From assembly GCA_026120185.1 (NCBI GenBank), contig JANUWF010001053.1, positions 828,501 to 892,500 of the forward strand: 64,000 nucleotides of DNA, written 5' to 3'. This document shows, piece by piece, positions 23,949 through 35,797 of the stretch. The translations under genes and the position numbers were made by a program. Numbering within the stretch: the first letter of the stretch is position 1; each line of letters starts with the position of its first letter. The notes beneath the pieces were generated by a model. It saw nothing but the letters and a program-made list of their open reading frames with translations, did not search any database and was not told the origin of the DNA. The stretch comes from Voacanga thouarsii. Lineage: Eukaryota; Streptophyta; Magnoliopsida; Gentianales; Apocynaceae.

Positions 23949-24292
23949 ATGGCTCCAAAACGAAAGCGTGTTGTGAGAAGGGGTAGTGGATTTAGTTCTA
24001 GAACTTTTAACCAAGTACGAGAACACGATCTTGTGGACTTACATTTCATTGATCCTGAACCTATAGCACATTTTAAAAGACATAGTGGTAGGACTTTTGG
24101 GGCTAATCAATATATTGATGATACTATCATACAGCACCTAGGCCATAATGAAGAAATTAGTAGCCTCCTCTGTGACTCGGGTTGGGAATTATTCTTTAAC
24201 ATCATTGAGTCGGGTTATAGTAACCTTATGCTAGAATTCCTTAGTACCTACTACTTTAGGCAGGAATATGTTGGCTTTGATAATGTTAATAC
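23949..24292 (+). pseudogene. Element H third ORF (Athila ORF-1 / env-like position), 5' part
   Basis: Starts at ATG 23949 (MAPKRKRVVRRGSG), a basic N-terminus typical for this protein. It continues open to the copia F insertion after residue 114 or so, with WELFFNIIESGYSNLMLEF and FRQEYVGFDNVN. The segment continues as TIRFRLYGQHFNMFLNQFG after F (from 33456), matching the pattern of the Arabidopsis Athila ORF-1 family (a conserved LEFLS, then IRFRL, pattern). The function of this family is not established; it lies downstream of pol, where an envelope-like gene sits in some Athila elements. No transmembrane segment is evident. A frame upstream of 23949 lacks an ATG. Confidence 0.72.
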
Positions 24293-26047
24293 TATTAGTG
24301 TTACGCCCTAGAGGCAATCACTTGTCTGTCATATATGGCATATTTTATTTTAATAAAAGGCATTATTTATCTTACAATTTTTTTGTTTACTTTTATGTAA
24401 AATAACTGTTAGATAAAGTCCCTAGTATAACACCGTGTTAAGAAAATCATGATAGAGATCATGATATGAGATTTCTACTACACTGTACAGTGTCAGTACT
24501 TAAATAGCCACTAGTCGTAGTATTAATGAGAATAGACATTATTAATATGTTAAGACTAGTATGTGTTAGACTTCCTAAATTGATCAGGCAGTAGTTCTCA
24601 TATCCGTGAGTATTGAAATACTCAAAGTTAACACATGGATGCTTGTAAATGGAACAAGTTCATTGGATGGCCTAGTTATGAGATAATCACATGGATAACT
24701 ATATAGTGCCAGTGATATAATCTCAATATAGCAAACGTGCAAGTATCCTTAAACATGAGATTTCCAAGGTACTTTATTTGCTGAGCATTATTCTTTGATT
24801 CCAATCTCTGGAGCTAGATCGAGGGCTGCCCATGGGATGGATATTGGGTATATTGTGAAGTAAACGAAAATAGTTGAGAGGGTCAATAAATGATTCACCA
24901 CTTCGAATAGTAAGGGTGAATATCTCACGGCCACTTGTAGGAATTACTACTCGAGAAGTCCTTGGCCAAGGCGTCTGTGTATTGGAAACAATTTCAATTG
25001 ATAAACATCTAGAGTAGTGGGTTCCTGGTACAAGTACTATTATATTCGGGCCAGAATTAATAAATATTCTGGAGAAAGTTGGCACTAATTTCGTACTCCA
25101 AACCGAATGAGATATTGTATGGTGAAAGAAGTTAATTACACTATAGTTTGTTATTGAATGGTTCATGTCAAGCCACTTGATTTCGTGGACTCTTGGGTGG
25201 TCATGATGTGATGCTAGATACGGCACATGATATGGGAATATGGGTTTATTAATTGATGAATTAATAAACCAATCCTGATTAGAATCAATATAGTTAATTC
25301 TAATTAATTATGGATTATTAATCTAAAAGATGTTTGGATTAATTCATGTTCGCTACCAATTGACCGGGAAACCTAATAGGTCACACACAATAGAAGATTA
25401 TATACTCAAGATGTTATTTGATAACATAGTGGGGTTAATTGCGAGAAAGAGAAGTTGTTGCAGACAAATTATAATTAGTTATAATTAATGGTCCAAATTG
25501 TAATTGAGAGAACTTGATGTTTCCAATTATAATTAGGGAATTCTTACTGTTTTAGAATTCTCAGATGGAGTATTTTCTGCAAGCTTTTTTCGTGATATAT
25601 TGAGGATATATGAACGAAATTCCTGTTCGGGTAAGACACACAAAAATAACTCCAAACCCTAGAAGATACACGATCCTTTTCTCTCTCTCTTTCTCTCTCT
25701 CGTGGTTCTTCACCATAAGCCCTAGCCGGCATTATTGGTTTATGCTAGCACATAAACATCTTGGTGCTTGAGTTTCATCCTCCGTGTAGATTTCTGTTAG
25801 AGATCATCACACACTATGATTATAGTGGTTGGATATTCAACTCTCGTGGTGTTTGATCAAAAATATTGCTAGATCACGCCTCGACTTAAAAAAGGAAAAT
25901 TTTATTTTTCACACGATCAAAGAAAGGTAAAAAGCTGTTACCTTTGTTCTTTTTATATCTTATTTTCCACACATATATGGATCCTGAGTTGGTATCTCGT
26001 TCTTATTCTTCGGCTGCGCTATATATGATATTGTGAGATACCCAACA
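24293..26047 (+). repeat. Copia F 5' LTR
   Basis: Starts TATTAGTGTTACGCCC (first dinucleotide decayed from TG) and ends GAGATACCCAACA. It carries a short CT run at 25680-25700. The partner LTR 31714-33450 differs by scattered substitutions and small indels, so the insertion is not recent. Related minus-strand LTRs: 35882-37567, 48876-55399 (interrupted) and 63156-64000. Confidence 0.95.
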
Positions 26048-26048
26048 G

Positions 26049-26061
26049 TGGTATTAGAGCC
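26049..26061 (+). other. Primer binding site of copia F
   Basis: TGGTATTAGAGCC, one change from the initiator-Met tRNA complement TGGTATCAGAGCC, one base after the LTR. Confidence 0.92.
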
Positions 26062-27854
26062 TTGCTATATGTGGTTTGAAGACATTGTTTCTTGCATGAA
26101 ATGTGTTTCATGTAACCGTGTATGTCCTTGTTTACTGTGAAAATTATTTTCACTCGAGTTGAAATTGTTTGGAGCATTGTGGGTTGGGTCCGTAGCACAA
26201 TATGCTTGTGTATTTTGTTACAACATATTTCAAAAGTGTCAAAAAGGATTGTTTTCTTGTGTGCTACAGGTTTTTGCAGAAAAACGTTTTCTGTGAACAT
26301 GGTTCTTGCCTTCTGTATCATCCTCATTTTCTGTTTTGTTTTTGTTTAGACTAACAAACTAGTTGTTGTTTTGAGCTTCAGATAGAAAATACTGCTCAGA
26401 ATTGTTCTCACTAAACCATTGTAGAAGATAAGGGCTCCAGTAATTGTTTCTGGAAAAATTTTCAAAAATCGCCACCTCTTCCCCCGACTGCAGCCAGCAC
26501 CGGCTCTGGCTTCCAAACCGGCGCTGATTCTGTGTTGTTTCATGACGTCTAGAAATCATTTCTGGAAAAAAAAAATTTGTTAAAACCAGACCGCCGCCGC
26601 CACCGACTCTGGCTTCCAAACCGGTGCCGGTTCTGCTCTGTTTCGACATTCCAAAAGCATTTTCTCAAAATTAGACAAACAATTTTATTTTTTCAAAGTA
26701 ATGATTTTGAAAATTTAAAATTAATGTATTTTTCTAAAATATTGATTTTAGAATTTATTTTATTTTATCCAAAATAGTGATTTTGGAATAATAAAAATTA
26801 TATATTTATTTTGTTTAAGCATAATTAATGGCATGGTGGATGGTTATGGACTAAAACTAATTATATCTATTCGTGCATTTTACAGTTTTGGTTTTTTATG
26901 AAATAGGGCCTACGTGTCGTGTCTTCTTTAGAATTCTTGTGTAATTCTCTTCTCATCTAACTCCTCTCGAATGTAACTCGAGTTTTTCTCTCTTTAGGAA
27001 ATTATATAATTAGTTTACATAGGTTAGATAGGAGTAGAATTATTTTATTTTGGAGATGGCAACCAAAACAAGGCAAAAAGGTAAGACCTTCTACTTAAAT
27101 CATGCATGAACACATAGAGTTAATGATATTAATTTCTTTTATGGCTCAAAGAAATTAATTTAGGGAAAAGTCTATAACTGTACCACGTAATCGTTTTATT
27201 ACCATGATTATCAATTATGTGGTTCATTAATTTTTATGCATGTTATTTGTTGAAATCACTAAAAGGAACAAATCTCTTAATTAATATTAAACCTAATTCC
27301 TTCTGTTAATATAGTAAGAACAAGAGTCCTTTTTCGAGACTAGGTTGTTGGGCAAACCCAACCCTACTCGACATTGGGCACGTTTAAGCTATGGAATTAA
27401 ATTCCTAATTAATAGGTCGGGTTTAACTAAATTCTTTATCTCGATTGGGAAAACTCAAGCATAAAGAAATTTAGAGGAAAAGTTGGGATAGCCCAAAAGG
27501 GTTTAAGATTAAAAGTTGTTAATCACCCAATGATCTAGTAATTACATACGATGTAATTGGTATTAGATACTTACTAAAGAACTCAAGGGTGGCTTGTTGG
27601 GCAAATCCAAGGTTATTCTTGAGGAATTTGGATACCAGTCCACTAGGAAAGCTTCTAACGGACTTTCCTGAATCAGTAGTGGGGGCTATTTGTTTGAGTA
27701 AAATACTAGAGCAAAAATGCGTTTAATTAAAGTCCTAATTATTTGCATTTCATGTGCATATACAGTAGCTAATCATTTCTATCTTTATATCTAGGACACT
27801 TGCATCATTTAAACAAACTTAAACCTATGTAGCATCTTGGAAACCAACAAGTTA
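26062..27854 (+). other. Copia F leader
   Basis: A long leader of about 1.8 kb before gag. Two GC-rich, self-complementary blocks lie at 26485-26530 and 26585-26640 (accggctctggcttccaaac and aaccggtgccggttctg types) in otherwise AT-rich sequence. An ATG at 27056 opens only a short frame. No protein motif seen. Confidence 0.6.
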
Positions 27855-28672
27855 AATGAATCAAACTATCTCGACTAGTATAGAAATTTGAGAATCGTTC
27901 TCAAATCAGAAAAGTTGCTCTACGTGCTAGATACTCCTATTCTGCCACCACCAGCTTAAGATGCTCATGTTGATGAGCATGCTGTCCACAAAAGATACAA
28001 GGAGGATAGTGATACAACATCATATATTTTGCTGGCATCCATGACTCCCGAGCTGCAAAAACAGCATGAGCATATGGATGCTCGATCGATTATACTACAT
28101 CTTTGAGAGCTGTTTGACGCCCAAGCCAGAACTGAGAGATACGAGATCTCAAAGTAACTATTCCATTGCAAAATGGTAGAGGGTTCTTCTGTGGCCACTC
28201 ATGGGCTGAAGATGCTGGGATTGATAGAGAAGCTTTGATCATTCGGGTTCGCAATGGACCATGACTTAAGTATTGACTTAATTCTGCAATCTTTGCCAAA
28301 TAGTTTCTCACAATTTATGATTAACTATCAGATGAACAAGATTGAGTCCACCATTCCAGAGTTGATCAATCTTCTCAAAACTATGGAGTCCTCCATGAAG
28401 AAGGATTCCAATGCAGTTTTAGTGGTAGAATCTTCTTCTTCTAAGAAGAAAGTTCAAAAGGAGAAGAAGAAGGCTCCCATGAAGCCCAATTGTGGTGTGA
28501 ATAAGAAGGACGCTACTACTAAGGGCCCATGCCATCATTGTGGTAAGATGGACCATTAGAGGCGCAAATGCAAGGCCTACTTAGAGACCGTTAAAGACAA
28601 GAAGCACAAGGAGAAGCTTACAAGCACTTCTACTTCTATTGCGGGTATGTTTATGATTGAGATAAATACAGC
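27855..28672 (+). pseudogene. Copia F gag, broken
   Basis: Begins KLNESNYLD (27855 on), the conserved copia gag start. It continues with several stops through PELQKQHEHMDAR, LFDAQARTERYE and the open segment 28254-28559 (LILQSLPNSFSQF, MNKIESTIPELINLLK). A lysine-rich stretch and a zinc knuckle follow (CHHCGKMDH, with the tryptophan codon after H now TAG, then RRKCKAY). It encodes the capsid/nucleocapsid part of the virus-like particle. Confidence 0.85.
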
Positions 28673-30060
28673 CTTTAGAAATGAGATATGGGTATTAGAT
28701 ACAGGATGTGGATCTCATTTGTGCAATAACTTGTAGGGACTAAAGAGCAGTAGAAGGCTAGAAAAAGGCGACGTGGACCTACATTCTGCAAATGGGGCAC
28801 AGGTTGCTGCATTTGCTATGGGAACATACGAGCTGAACCTACCATCAGGATTAACTTTAGAATTACAAAACTATTATTATGTACCCGTTTTAATGAAAAA
28901 TATTATCTCAGTTGTGTGTGTAGACTTAAATGAATTTCATTTGATATATAAGAATAAATGTTGTTATTTTTCATTGAATGATATTTATTATGGTTCAGCA
29001 ACTTTGGTTAATGGTTTATATGCTCTAGACTTAGATAATCCAATGCTCAATATAAATAATAAGAAACCTAAAATAGATAACTCTAACACATCTTACTTAT
29101 GGCCTTGTCGTTTAGGCTATGTAAACGAAAATCGTGTTTCTAAGTTACACAAGCTTGATAACTTAGAGTTATTTAATTATGAATCATATGGCACATGCGA
29201 GTCTTGTTTACTAGGTAAAATGGCTAAAACTCATTTTTCAGGAAAAAGAGAACGGGCTAATGAGTTATTAGAACTCATACACTCTGATGTATGTGGCCCA
29301 ATATCAATACAAGCAAGAGGAGATTATAACTATTTCATAACCTTTATCGATGATTTCTCACGATATGGGTATTTGTATTTAATGAAATACAAGTCTGATG
29401 CCTTTGATAAGTTCAAAGACTTCAAGAATGAAATAGAGAAACAACTTAGTAAACGTATTAAAACTTTAAGATTTGATCGAGGAGGAGAATACTTGAGTCA
29501 AGAGTTTCTGAGTTATCTTAGCGATAATAGGATATTATCTCAATGGATTCCACCATATACACCTCAACATAATGGTGTATCTAAAAGAAGGAATCGAACC
29601 CTTCTAGACATGGTACAGACCATGATAGCTTCTGCAGACCTACCAAAATTGTTTAAAGGGTATGCACAAAAGACTTCTATTTATATACTAAATAGAGTTT
29701 TGACAAAATCGGTTGATTCTACCCCATTTGAGATGTTCGTTAGTAAGAAACCAAAGTTATCTCACTTGCGAGTATGGGGTTGTCTTGCCTTTGTCAAAAG
29801 GCCACAGTCAGATAAACTTAATAATAAGTCTGACAAGTGGTGTTTGTGGGATACCTTAAAGAATCTTTCGGATATTACCTATACTTACCCTCTGAAAATA
29901 AAGTGTTTGCTTCGAAGCATGCCGTCTTCTTCGAGAAGGAGCACATGCTCAAAGGCGACAATGGGAGTAAAATTGAACTTAGTGAAGTTCATGAATATCA
30001 AACAAACGAGGATTAACCGTCTGATCCTACATCTATTGAGAGAATAGATGAACCTTTTTC
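28673..30060 (+). pseudogene. Copia F protease-integrase, broken
   Basis: The protease segment WVLDTGCGSHLCNN (28690) has the copia DTG active site and is followed by a stop. The open frame 28773-30047 covers the protease C-terminus, the integrase zinc-binding region (RLGYVNENRVSKLHK, CESCLLGK) and the catalytic core with the DVCGP, FITFIDDFSRYGY and FDRGGEY motifs and NGVSKRRNRTL. A frameshift near 29845 (after DKLNNKSDKW) moves the rest of the integrase C-terminus into another frame. The catalytic D, D, E residues look preserved. Confidence 0.88.
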
Positions 30061-31701
30061 TACATAAGAACCTCATAGGTCAGGTAGGATACGTGTGGCA
30101 CCTGAGAGATATGGATTTCTCATTAGTGACCACAATGACTTATTGCTCATAGATGAAGATGGGCCTACAACCTACAAGGATGTTCTGAATAATTCAAAAT
30201 CTGGCAAATGGTTTGAGGCCATGAAGTTAGAGATGGATTCCATCTACGACAACCAAGTATGGACTTTGGTTGATCTACCCAAAGGAATTAAACCTATTGG
30301 GTGCAAATGGATTTTCAAGAAGAAAATGGACATGGATGGTAACATAGTTACCTATAAAGCACGACTAGTGGTGAAGGGTTATCGTCAACAACATGGTATT
30401 GACTATGACGTAACTTTCTCACCAGTAGCCATGTTAAAATCCATTAGGATACTCCTAGTCATTGCTGCTCATTATGATTATGAGATTTGGCAAATGGATG
30501 TGAAAAAAGCTTCCTAAACGGAAATCTGACTGAGGAAGTGTATATGATACAACCTTAGGGTTTCATATCCAATGATAGCACAAAGGTGTGTAAGCTACAA
30601 AGATCCATTTATGGACTTAAGCAAGCTTCTAGGAGTTGGAACATCAGTTTTTATGAAGCAATCAAAGAGTTTGGTTTCATTCAAAACGTGGATAAGCTTT
30701 GTGTATACAAGAAGGTTAGTGGGAGCGCAATCGTTTTATTATTGTTTTATGTAGACGACATATTGCTAATCGGAAAGTTATACCTATCTTGGAAATGGTT
30801 AAAGTTTAGTTGTCTAAACAATTCTCCATGAAAGGCCTTGCAGAAGCAACCTATATTCTTGGAATACGGATCTATAGAGATAGATCCAACAGGTTGCTAG
30901 GTCTTTCACTATTTACATACATAGATAAAGTGCTAAAGAGGTTTAGCATGGATCAATCCAAAAAGGGATTCTTACCCATGTCATATGGTGTAAGCCTTTC
31001 AAAGTTGATATCTCCCAAGATACAAGTTGAAAAGGATCACATGAGTAAGATTCCATATGTTTTAGCAGTTAGATCTATCACGTATGCTATAATATGCACA
31101 AGGCCCGATATATCTTGTGCTCTCAGTTTGACGAGCAGATACCAATCTGACCTTGGTAAGGGTCATTGGGCGGCTGTAAAGAATATCCTTAAGTACTTAC
31201 GAAGGACTAAGGATGTATTCTTAGTATATGGAGAAGGTGAATTGAAAATAAACGGGTAAACTGATGCTAGTTTTCAATCTGACAAAGAAGATTTCAAATC
31301 ATAATCCGGCTACGTGTTTACATTGTTCGGAGGAGCAATAAGTTGGAAAAGTTCCAAACAAGAGACTATTGCCGACTCTACGATAGAAGCGGAGTACATA
31401 GCCGCTTCTAAAGCAGCTAAAGAGGCTGTTTGGATCAAGAAGTTCGTGATGGAACTGGGAGTGGTTTCTAGCATTGTTGGTCCGATAACTTTGTATTGTG
31501 ACAACAATAGAGCCATTGAACAAGCAAAGGAGCTACGGTCTCGCCAACGATCCAAACACGTACTGTGACGCTATCAAAGATAAAGAGAGTTCCTTCAGAT
31601 GAGAACGTAGCTGACCCATTTACAAGAGCAGTATCCCAAAAGAGACATGGTAAGCACGTTGAGTCATTCTGTATTAGATACATGAATGATTGGCTCTATT
31701 G
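30061..31701 (+). pseudogene. Copia F reverse transcriptase and RNase H, broken
   Basis: RT N-terminus in frame at 30095-30517 (TYKDVLNN, CKWIFKKKMDMDG, KARLVVKGYRQQ, WQMDVK), then a small deletion where TAFLNG is expected. RT core at 30586-30831 (LQRSIYGLKQASRSW, FYVDDILLIG with intact YVDD). The connection continues at 30810-31259 (ILGIRIYRD), then a stop. RNase H lies at 31314-31568 ([28 protein letters not shown]) and a frameshifted end runs to about 31700. Polypurine tract and LTR follow. Confidence 0.88.
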
Positions 31702-31713
31702 CAAGTGGGAGTT
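31702..31713 (+). other. Polypurine tract of copia F
   Basis: caagtgggagtt directly upstream of the 3' LTR, the usual copia tract. Confidence 0.8.
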
Positions 31714-33450
31714 TATTAATATTATGCCCTAGAGGCAATCACTTGTACGTTGTATATGACACATTTTATTTTAATAAAAGGCATTATTTATCTTACAGTT
31801 TCTTTTGTTTGTTTTTATGTAAAATAACTTTTAGATAAAGTCCCTAGTACAACATCATGATAAGAAAATCATGATTTGAGATTCCTACTACACTGTATAG
31901 TATTAATACTTAGTCCCTAGTCGTAGTATTAATAACACTAAATATCATTAATGCGTTAAGACTAGCATATGTTAGACTTCCTGATTTGATCAGGCGGTGG
32001 TTCTCATATCCGTGAGTATTGAGATACTCAAAATTAACACGTGGATGTGTGTTAATGGAACAAGTTCATTGGATGACCCAGCTATTAGATAATTACATGA
32101 ATAACTATTTAATGCCAGTGATATAATCTCAATATAGCAAACGTGCAAGTATCCTTAGACTTAAGATCTCCAACATACTTTGTTTGCTTAGCATTGTTCT
32201 TTGATTCCAATCTCTGGAGCCAGATCAAGGGCTACCTATAGGATGGATATTGGGTACATTGTGAAGTAAACGAAAATAGTTGAGAGGGTCAATAAAGGAT
32301 TCACCACTCCTAATAGTATGGGAGAATATCTCACGGCCACTTGTAGGAATTACTACTCGAGAAGTCCTTGGCCAAGGCGTCTGTGTATTGGAAACAATTC
32401 CAATTGATAAACATCTAGAGTAGTGGGTTCTTGGTACAAGTACTATTATATTCGGGCCAAAATTAATATATATTCTGGAGGAAGTTGGCACTAATTCCGT
32501 ACTCCAAACTGAATGAGATATTGTATGGTGAAAGGAGTTAATTGCACTGTAGTTTGTTATTGAATGGTTCATGTCAAGCCACTTGACTTCTTGGACTCTT
32601 GGGTGGTCATGATATGTTGCTAGATACCGCTCATGATTTAGGAATATGGGTTTATTAATTGATGAATTAATGAACCAATTCTGATTATAATCAATATTAT
32701 TAATTCTAATTAATTATGAATTATTAATCTAAAAAATGTTTAGATTAATTCATGTTCGCTACCAATTGACTGGGAAACCAAATAGGTCACATGCAATAGA
32801 GGATTAGATACTCAAGATTTTATTTGATAACATGGTGGGGTTAACTGCGAGAAAGAGAAGTTGTTGTAGACAAATTATAATTAGTTATAATTTATAGTTC
32901 AAATTGTAATTGAGAGAACATGATGTTTCCAATTACTATTAGAGAATTCTAACTGTTTTAGAATTCTCAGATGGAGTATTTCTGCAGGATTTTTTCATGA
33001 TATATTAAGGATATATGCACAAAATTCCTTTTAGGGCAAGGCACACGAAAACAACTCCAAAGCCTAGAGGATACATGATCCTTTTCTCTTCTCTCTCTCT
33101 CTTGTGGTTCTTCACCATAAGCCCTAGCTGGCATTATTGGTTTCTGCTAGGACATAAATATCTTGGTGCTTGAGTGTCATCCTCCATGTGGTTTTCTGTT
33201 AGAGATAATCACACACTATGATTATAGTGGTTAGACGTTCAACTCTCGTGGTGTTTGATCAAGAGGATTGCTAGATTGCGCATCGACTTGAAGAAGGAAA
33301 ATTTTATTTTCCACATGATCAAAGAAAGGTAAAAATCTATTACCTTTGTTCTCTTTATGTCATATTTTCCACACATATGCAGATCATGGGTTGGTATCTC
33401 ATTCTTAATCTTCTGCTGTGCAATATATCATATGTGTGAGATACCCAACA
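31714..33450 (+). repeat. Copia F 3' LTR
   Basis: TATTAATATTATGCCC to GAGATACCCAACA, followed by the target duplication aatac. Confidence 0.95.
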
Positions 33451-33455
33451 AATAC

Positions 33456-34446
33456 CATTAGATTCCGCTTATATGGTCAACACTTTAACATGTTCTTAAA
33501 TCAATTTGGGATGGCTTTAAGATTTTATGCTACTGAAGAAAGTGCACCACAAAGAGATATTTTTGCAAATGATTTAGATTAGGTGACTTTTTTGCAAGCA
33601 TATACGATTGGCCTAATGTGAAAGGCACAAATTTCAAAAAAATAGCCCATTTATTTCCCCCACTATTAGGTACCACCATAGACTTATTGCTCATACTATT
33701 AGGGGTAGGAAGAAGAGTGATGGAGTGGTCACATTGAGAGATTTATTTCATCTTTAGTCCATCATGACTCGTACTCCTATAAATATCATTGTCTCTTTTG
33801 CTTCCTATCTTGATTCGGTGGTTATTTCTAAAAAAGGTGCTCTCTCTGTGGTTTACCATACATCACTAGATTAGCTAAGAATCTTCAACTCATTTGTGAT
33901 GATATAGGTTTAGAGGTGACTGTGACTATGATTCCTTTAAATTTTTAAACCCTCCAAAAAATGGCTATGGTGAGAAAAGTTGGGGTTAATCAATATGCTT
34001 TAGTAGGAGTTGAAGTTGGAGTTGAGGAAGACATTCATGGGGAAGAACCTGAAATTCCTAATAAGACTAAAATTCCTATTGAGCCGAATGTTCTCATACC
34101 ACCTTCTCCTTTGAGGGAAACAATTGCACCAATAATGTAATTGTTAGGGGAGATGAGGGTAAGTATGGATAGTAGATTTAATGTCATACTTCCAAGATTG
34201 GATTTTATGCAAGGCCATTTTAACCAAATGATGGATTTTCTTGGACAAAGAATGGATAATGTGGATATGCACATGGGATGGATGAAGTCAAACTTGTGCT
34301 CTTATTTTGATTCCATACATTTTACTTACACTCCACAACCTTCTTATTTTAGTGCAGGAATGTCTTCACAAGCTACTCCACCAGTGGCTCCTCAAAGAGA
34401 TAAGCTAATACATGATGATTTACCTCCTCTCGATGCACAAGGTTGA
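33456..34446 (+). pseudogene. Element H third ORF, 3' part
   Basis: Resumes the frame cut at 24292: IRFRLYGQHFNMFLNQFGMALRFYATEESAPQ, then stops near 33580. Degenerate sequence follows to 34140. The last 101 codons are open (34141-34446) with FNQMMDFLGQRMDNVDMHM and a proline/glutamine-rich end (TYTPQPSYFS, TPPVAPQ). The C-terminal heptad-like DNVDMHMGWMK region resembles the coiled C-terminal part of Athila third ORFs. No fusion peptide or membrane anchor is visible, so a role in envelope function cannot be claimed. Confidence 0.65.
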
Positions 34447-35797
34447 GAGCTTTAGTGGCTTTGTGCTTTATTCTCTTTTTCCTTTTTATGTATTTTCATC
34501 TTTCTAACTAGTTTAAGAGTTTTCTAAAATAGGTTTACTTTATGCACTACTCCCTTATGTTATTTTTATTACACACTTCTTCTCTTTCTTTCAGCTATAT
34601 ATTTAATGCTCTAATGATGTTTATTTCTCTAGCCTTGATGCTTTCGAATAGATATCTTAGTGCAACTATTGGAGCTTTAGTCCCCATGGCAATCTTGGTG
34701 CAAATTTATTTTGGGAAGTATTTGTTTTTCCTTTCCCCTTATCTTTTTTATTCCTTTTGGATATAATTCTTGCTTTATTGATCATCTATTGAGGACAATG
34801 AACGGTTTAAGTGTGGGGGTGGAATTTCAACTTTTTCCAAGTATTTCTTCTATTTCTTTTTAAGTTCTTTTGGGCAAATTTTTAAGCTTTTTAAACAAAT
34901 TTCTGGAGTTAATTTGTTTTCTTTTTACTTTGAAAAATATTTTGATGTTTATTTAATTAATTAATTTTTTGTTAAACTTTCATATTAAGTTAGAGATAAC
35001 AAAGTCTTGCAAATTTAATTTTGACTTAGTTATTTCTTATTAGAGGTATGAAACTTTTTACTTTGTGAAATTTATATAATTGATATGATGAGTATAAGTT
35101 GAGTTATGTAATTATTTTTGTTGAAATTTTGTCTAGACTAGTCCTAAACTTGGGTTTAAGTAAATAGGATAGAGTAGGTGGTTCTAAAATGGCACCTACA
35201 AGTAAGGAGAAAAAAGGTTTGAGAATGCAAAGTGTGTATCCTTTGGCAAAAAACAATGCGTGTCTAAAAGAAAAAAGAGGGTCGAAGAACAAAAAAAAAT
35301 GAGGAAAATTGAAAAAGAATATGAAAGGGGGCCAATACGGTGAGATAGAGTGAAATGCACTTACTTGAGGCTAGAAATCCCCCCAAAAAAATTATAAAAA
35401 AAATCTTTTTGAATTCAAAATCAAAATATGTGTTTGAAACATCCTTGTTTGCTACACAATTTTTTGTAGTTTAGCCAATTAATAACTTAAATTGGTTATA
35501 TATGCTTAACTTATATGATTCATCTTCGTTATTTGTTTTGATCAAAGAAATGAGTGGAATACATTGGAAGGGAGATAAACTTGATTAAATTAACTTTAAT
35601 GGCCTTGGATATATTTCACTTAATATGTTAGTTTGCCTCAAAGAGTTCGGATCAAATAATGTTGGAATGTTTTTCATTGTGAAAAGAAAAGTTAACCTCT
35701 CCACCATATCTTTTGAAGATTTGGAATTTTTGGTCTTGATTGTTTTTGAAAAATTGTTTTGCCAGGGGATGTGCACAAAGTTTAGTATGAGGGTATT
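34447..35797 (+). other. Element H 3' non-coding region
   Basis: Contains ttgaggacaatgaacggttt followed by aagtgtgggggtgg (34790-34822), a block characteristic of the 3' region of Athila-like elements. About 1 kb of AT-rich sequence without convincing genes follows up to the LTR. The frames at 34542-34766 and 35625-35828 are hydrophobic or low complexity and show no motif. A weak purine run (agtatgagggtatt) precedes the LTR. Confidence 0.55.

Larger units (their letters stand above)
24293..33450 (+). mobile_element. Ty1/copia element F (Angela/BARE-like), complete but dead
   Basis: LTRs at 24293-26047 and 31714-33450, both with the TGCCCTAGAGGCAATCA-type start known from BARE/Angela LTRs. 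Primer binding site at 26049-26061 and polypurine tract at 31702-31713. A perfect 5-bp target duplication aatac (24288-24292 and 33451-33455) splits the third ORF of element H. At 9.16 kb with 1.75-kb LTRs it has the expected size for this lineage. The coding region carries stops and frameshifts. Confidence 0.95.

Noticed and set aside
24774..25226. 150-codon minus-strand frame inside an LTR (also at 32225-32572 and 54605-54916)
   Set aside because: It recurs because the LTR recurs; the frame is in the untranslated LTR, is not conserved in length and has no domain. Treated as a chance frame, although its persistence in three copies was noted.
34542..34766. Hydrophobic 74-codon frame in the 3' region of element H, possible envelope transmembrane part
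   Set aside because: Separate from the third ORF, in another frame, in T-rich sequence where hydrophobic frames arise by chance.
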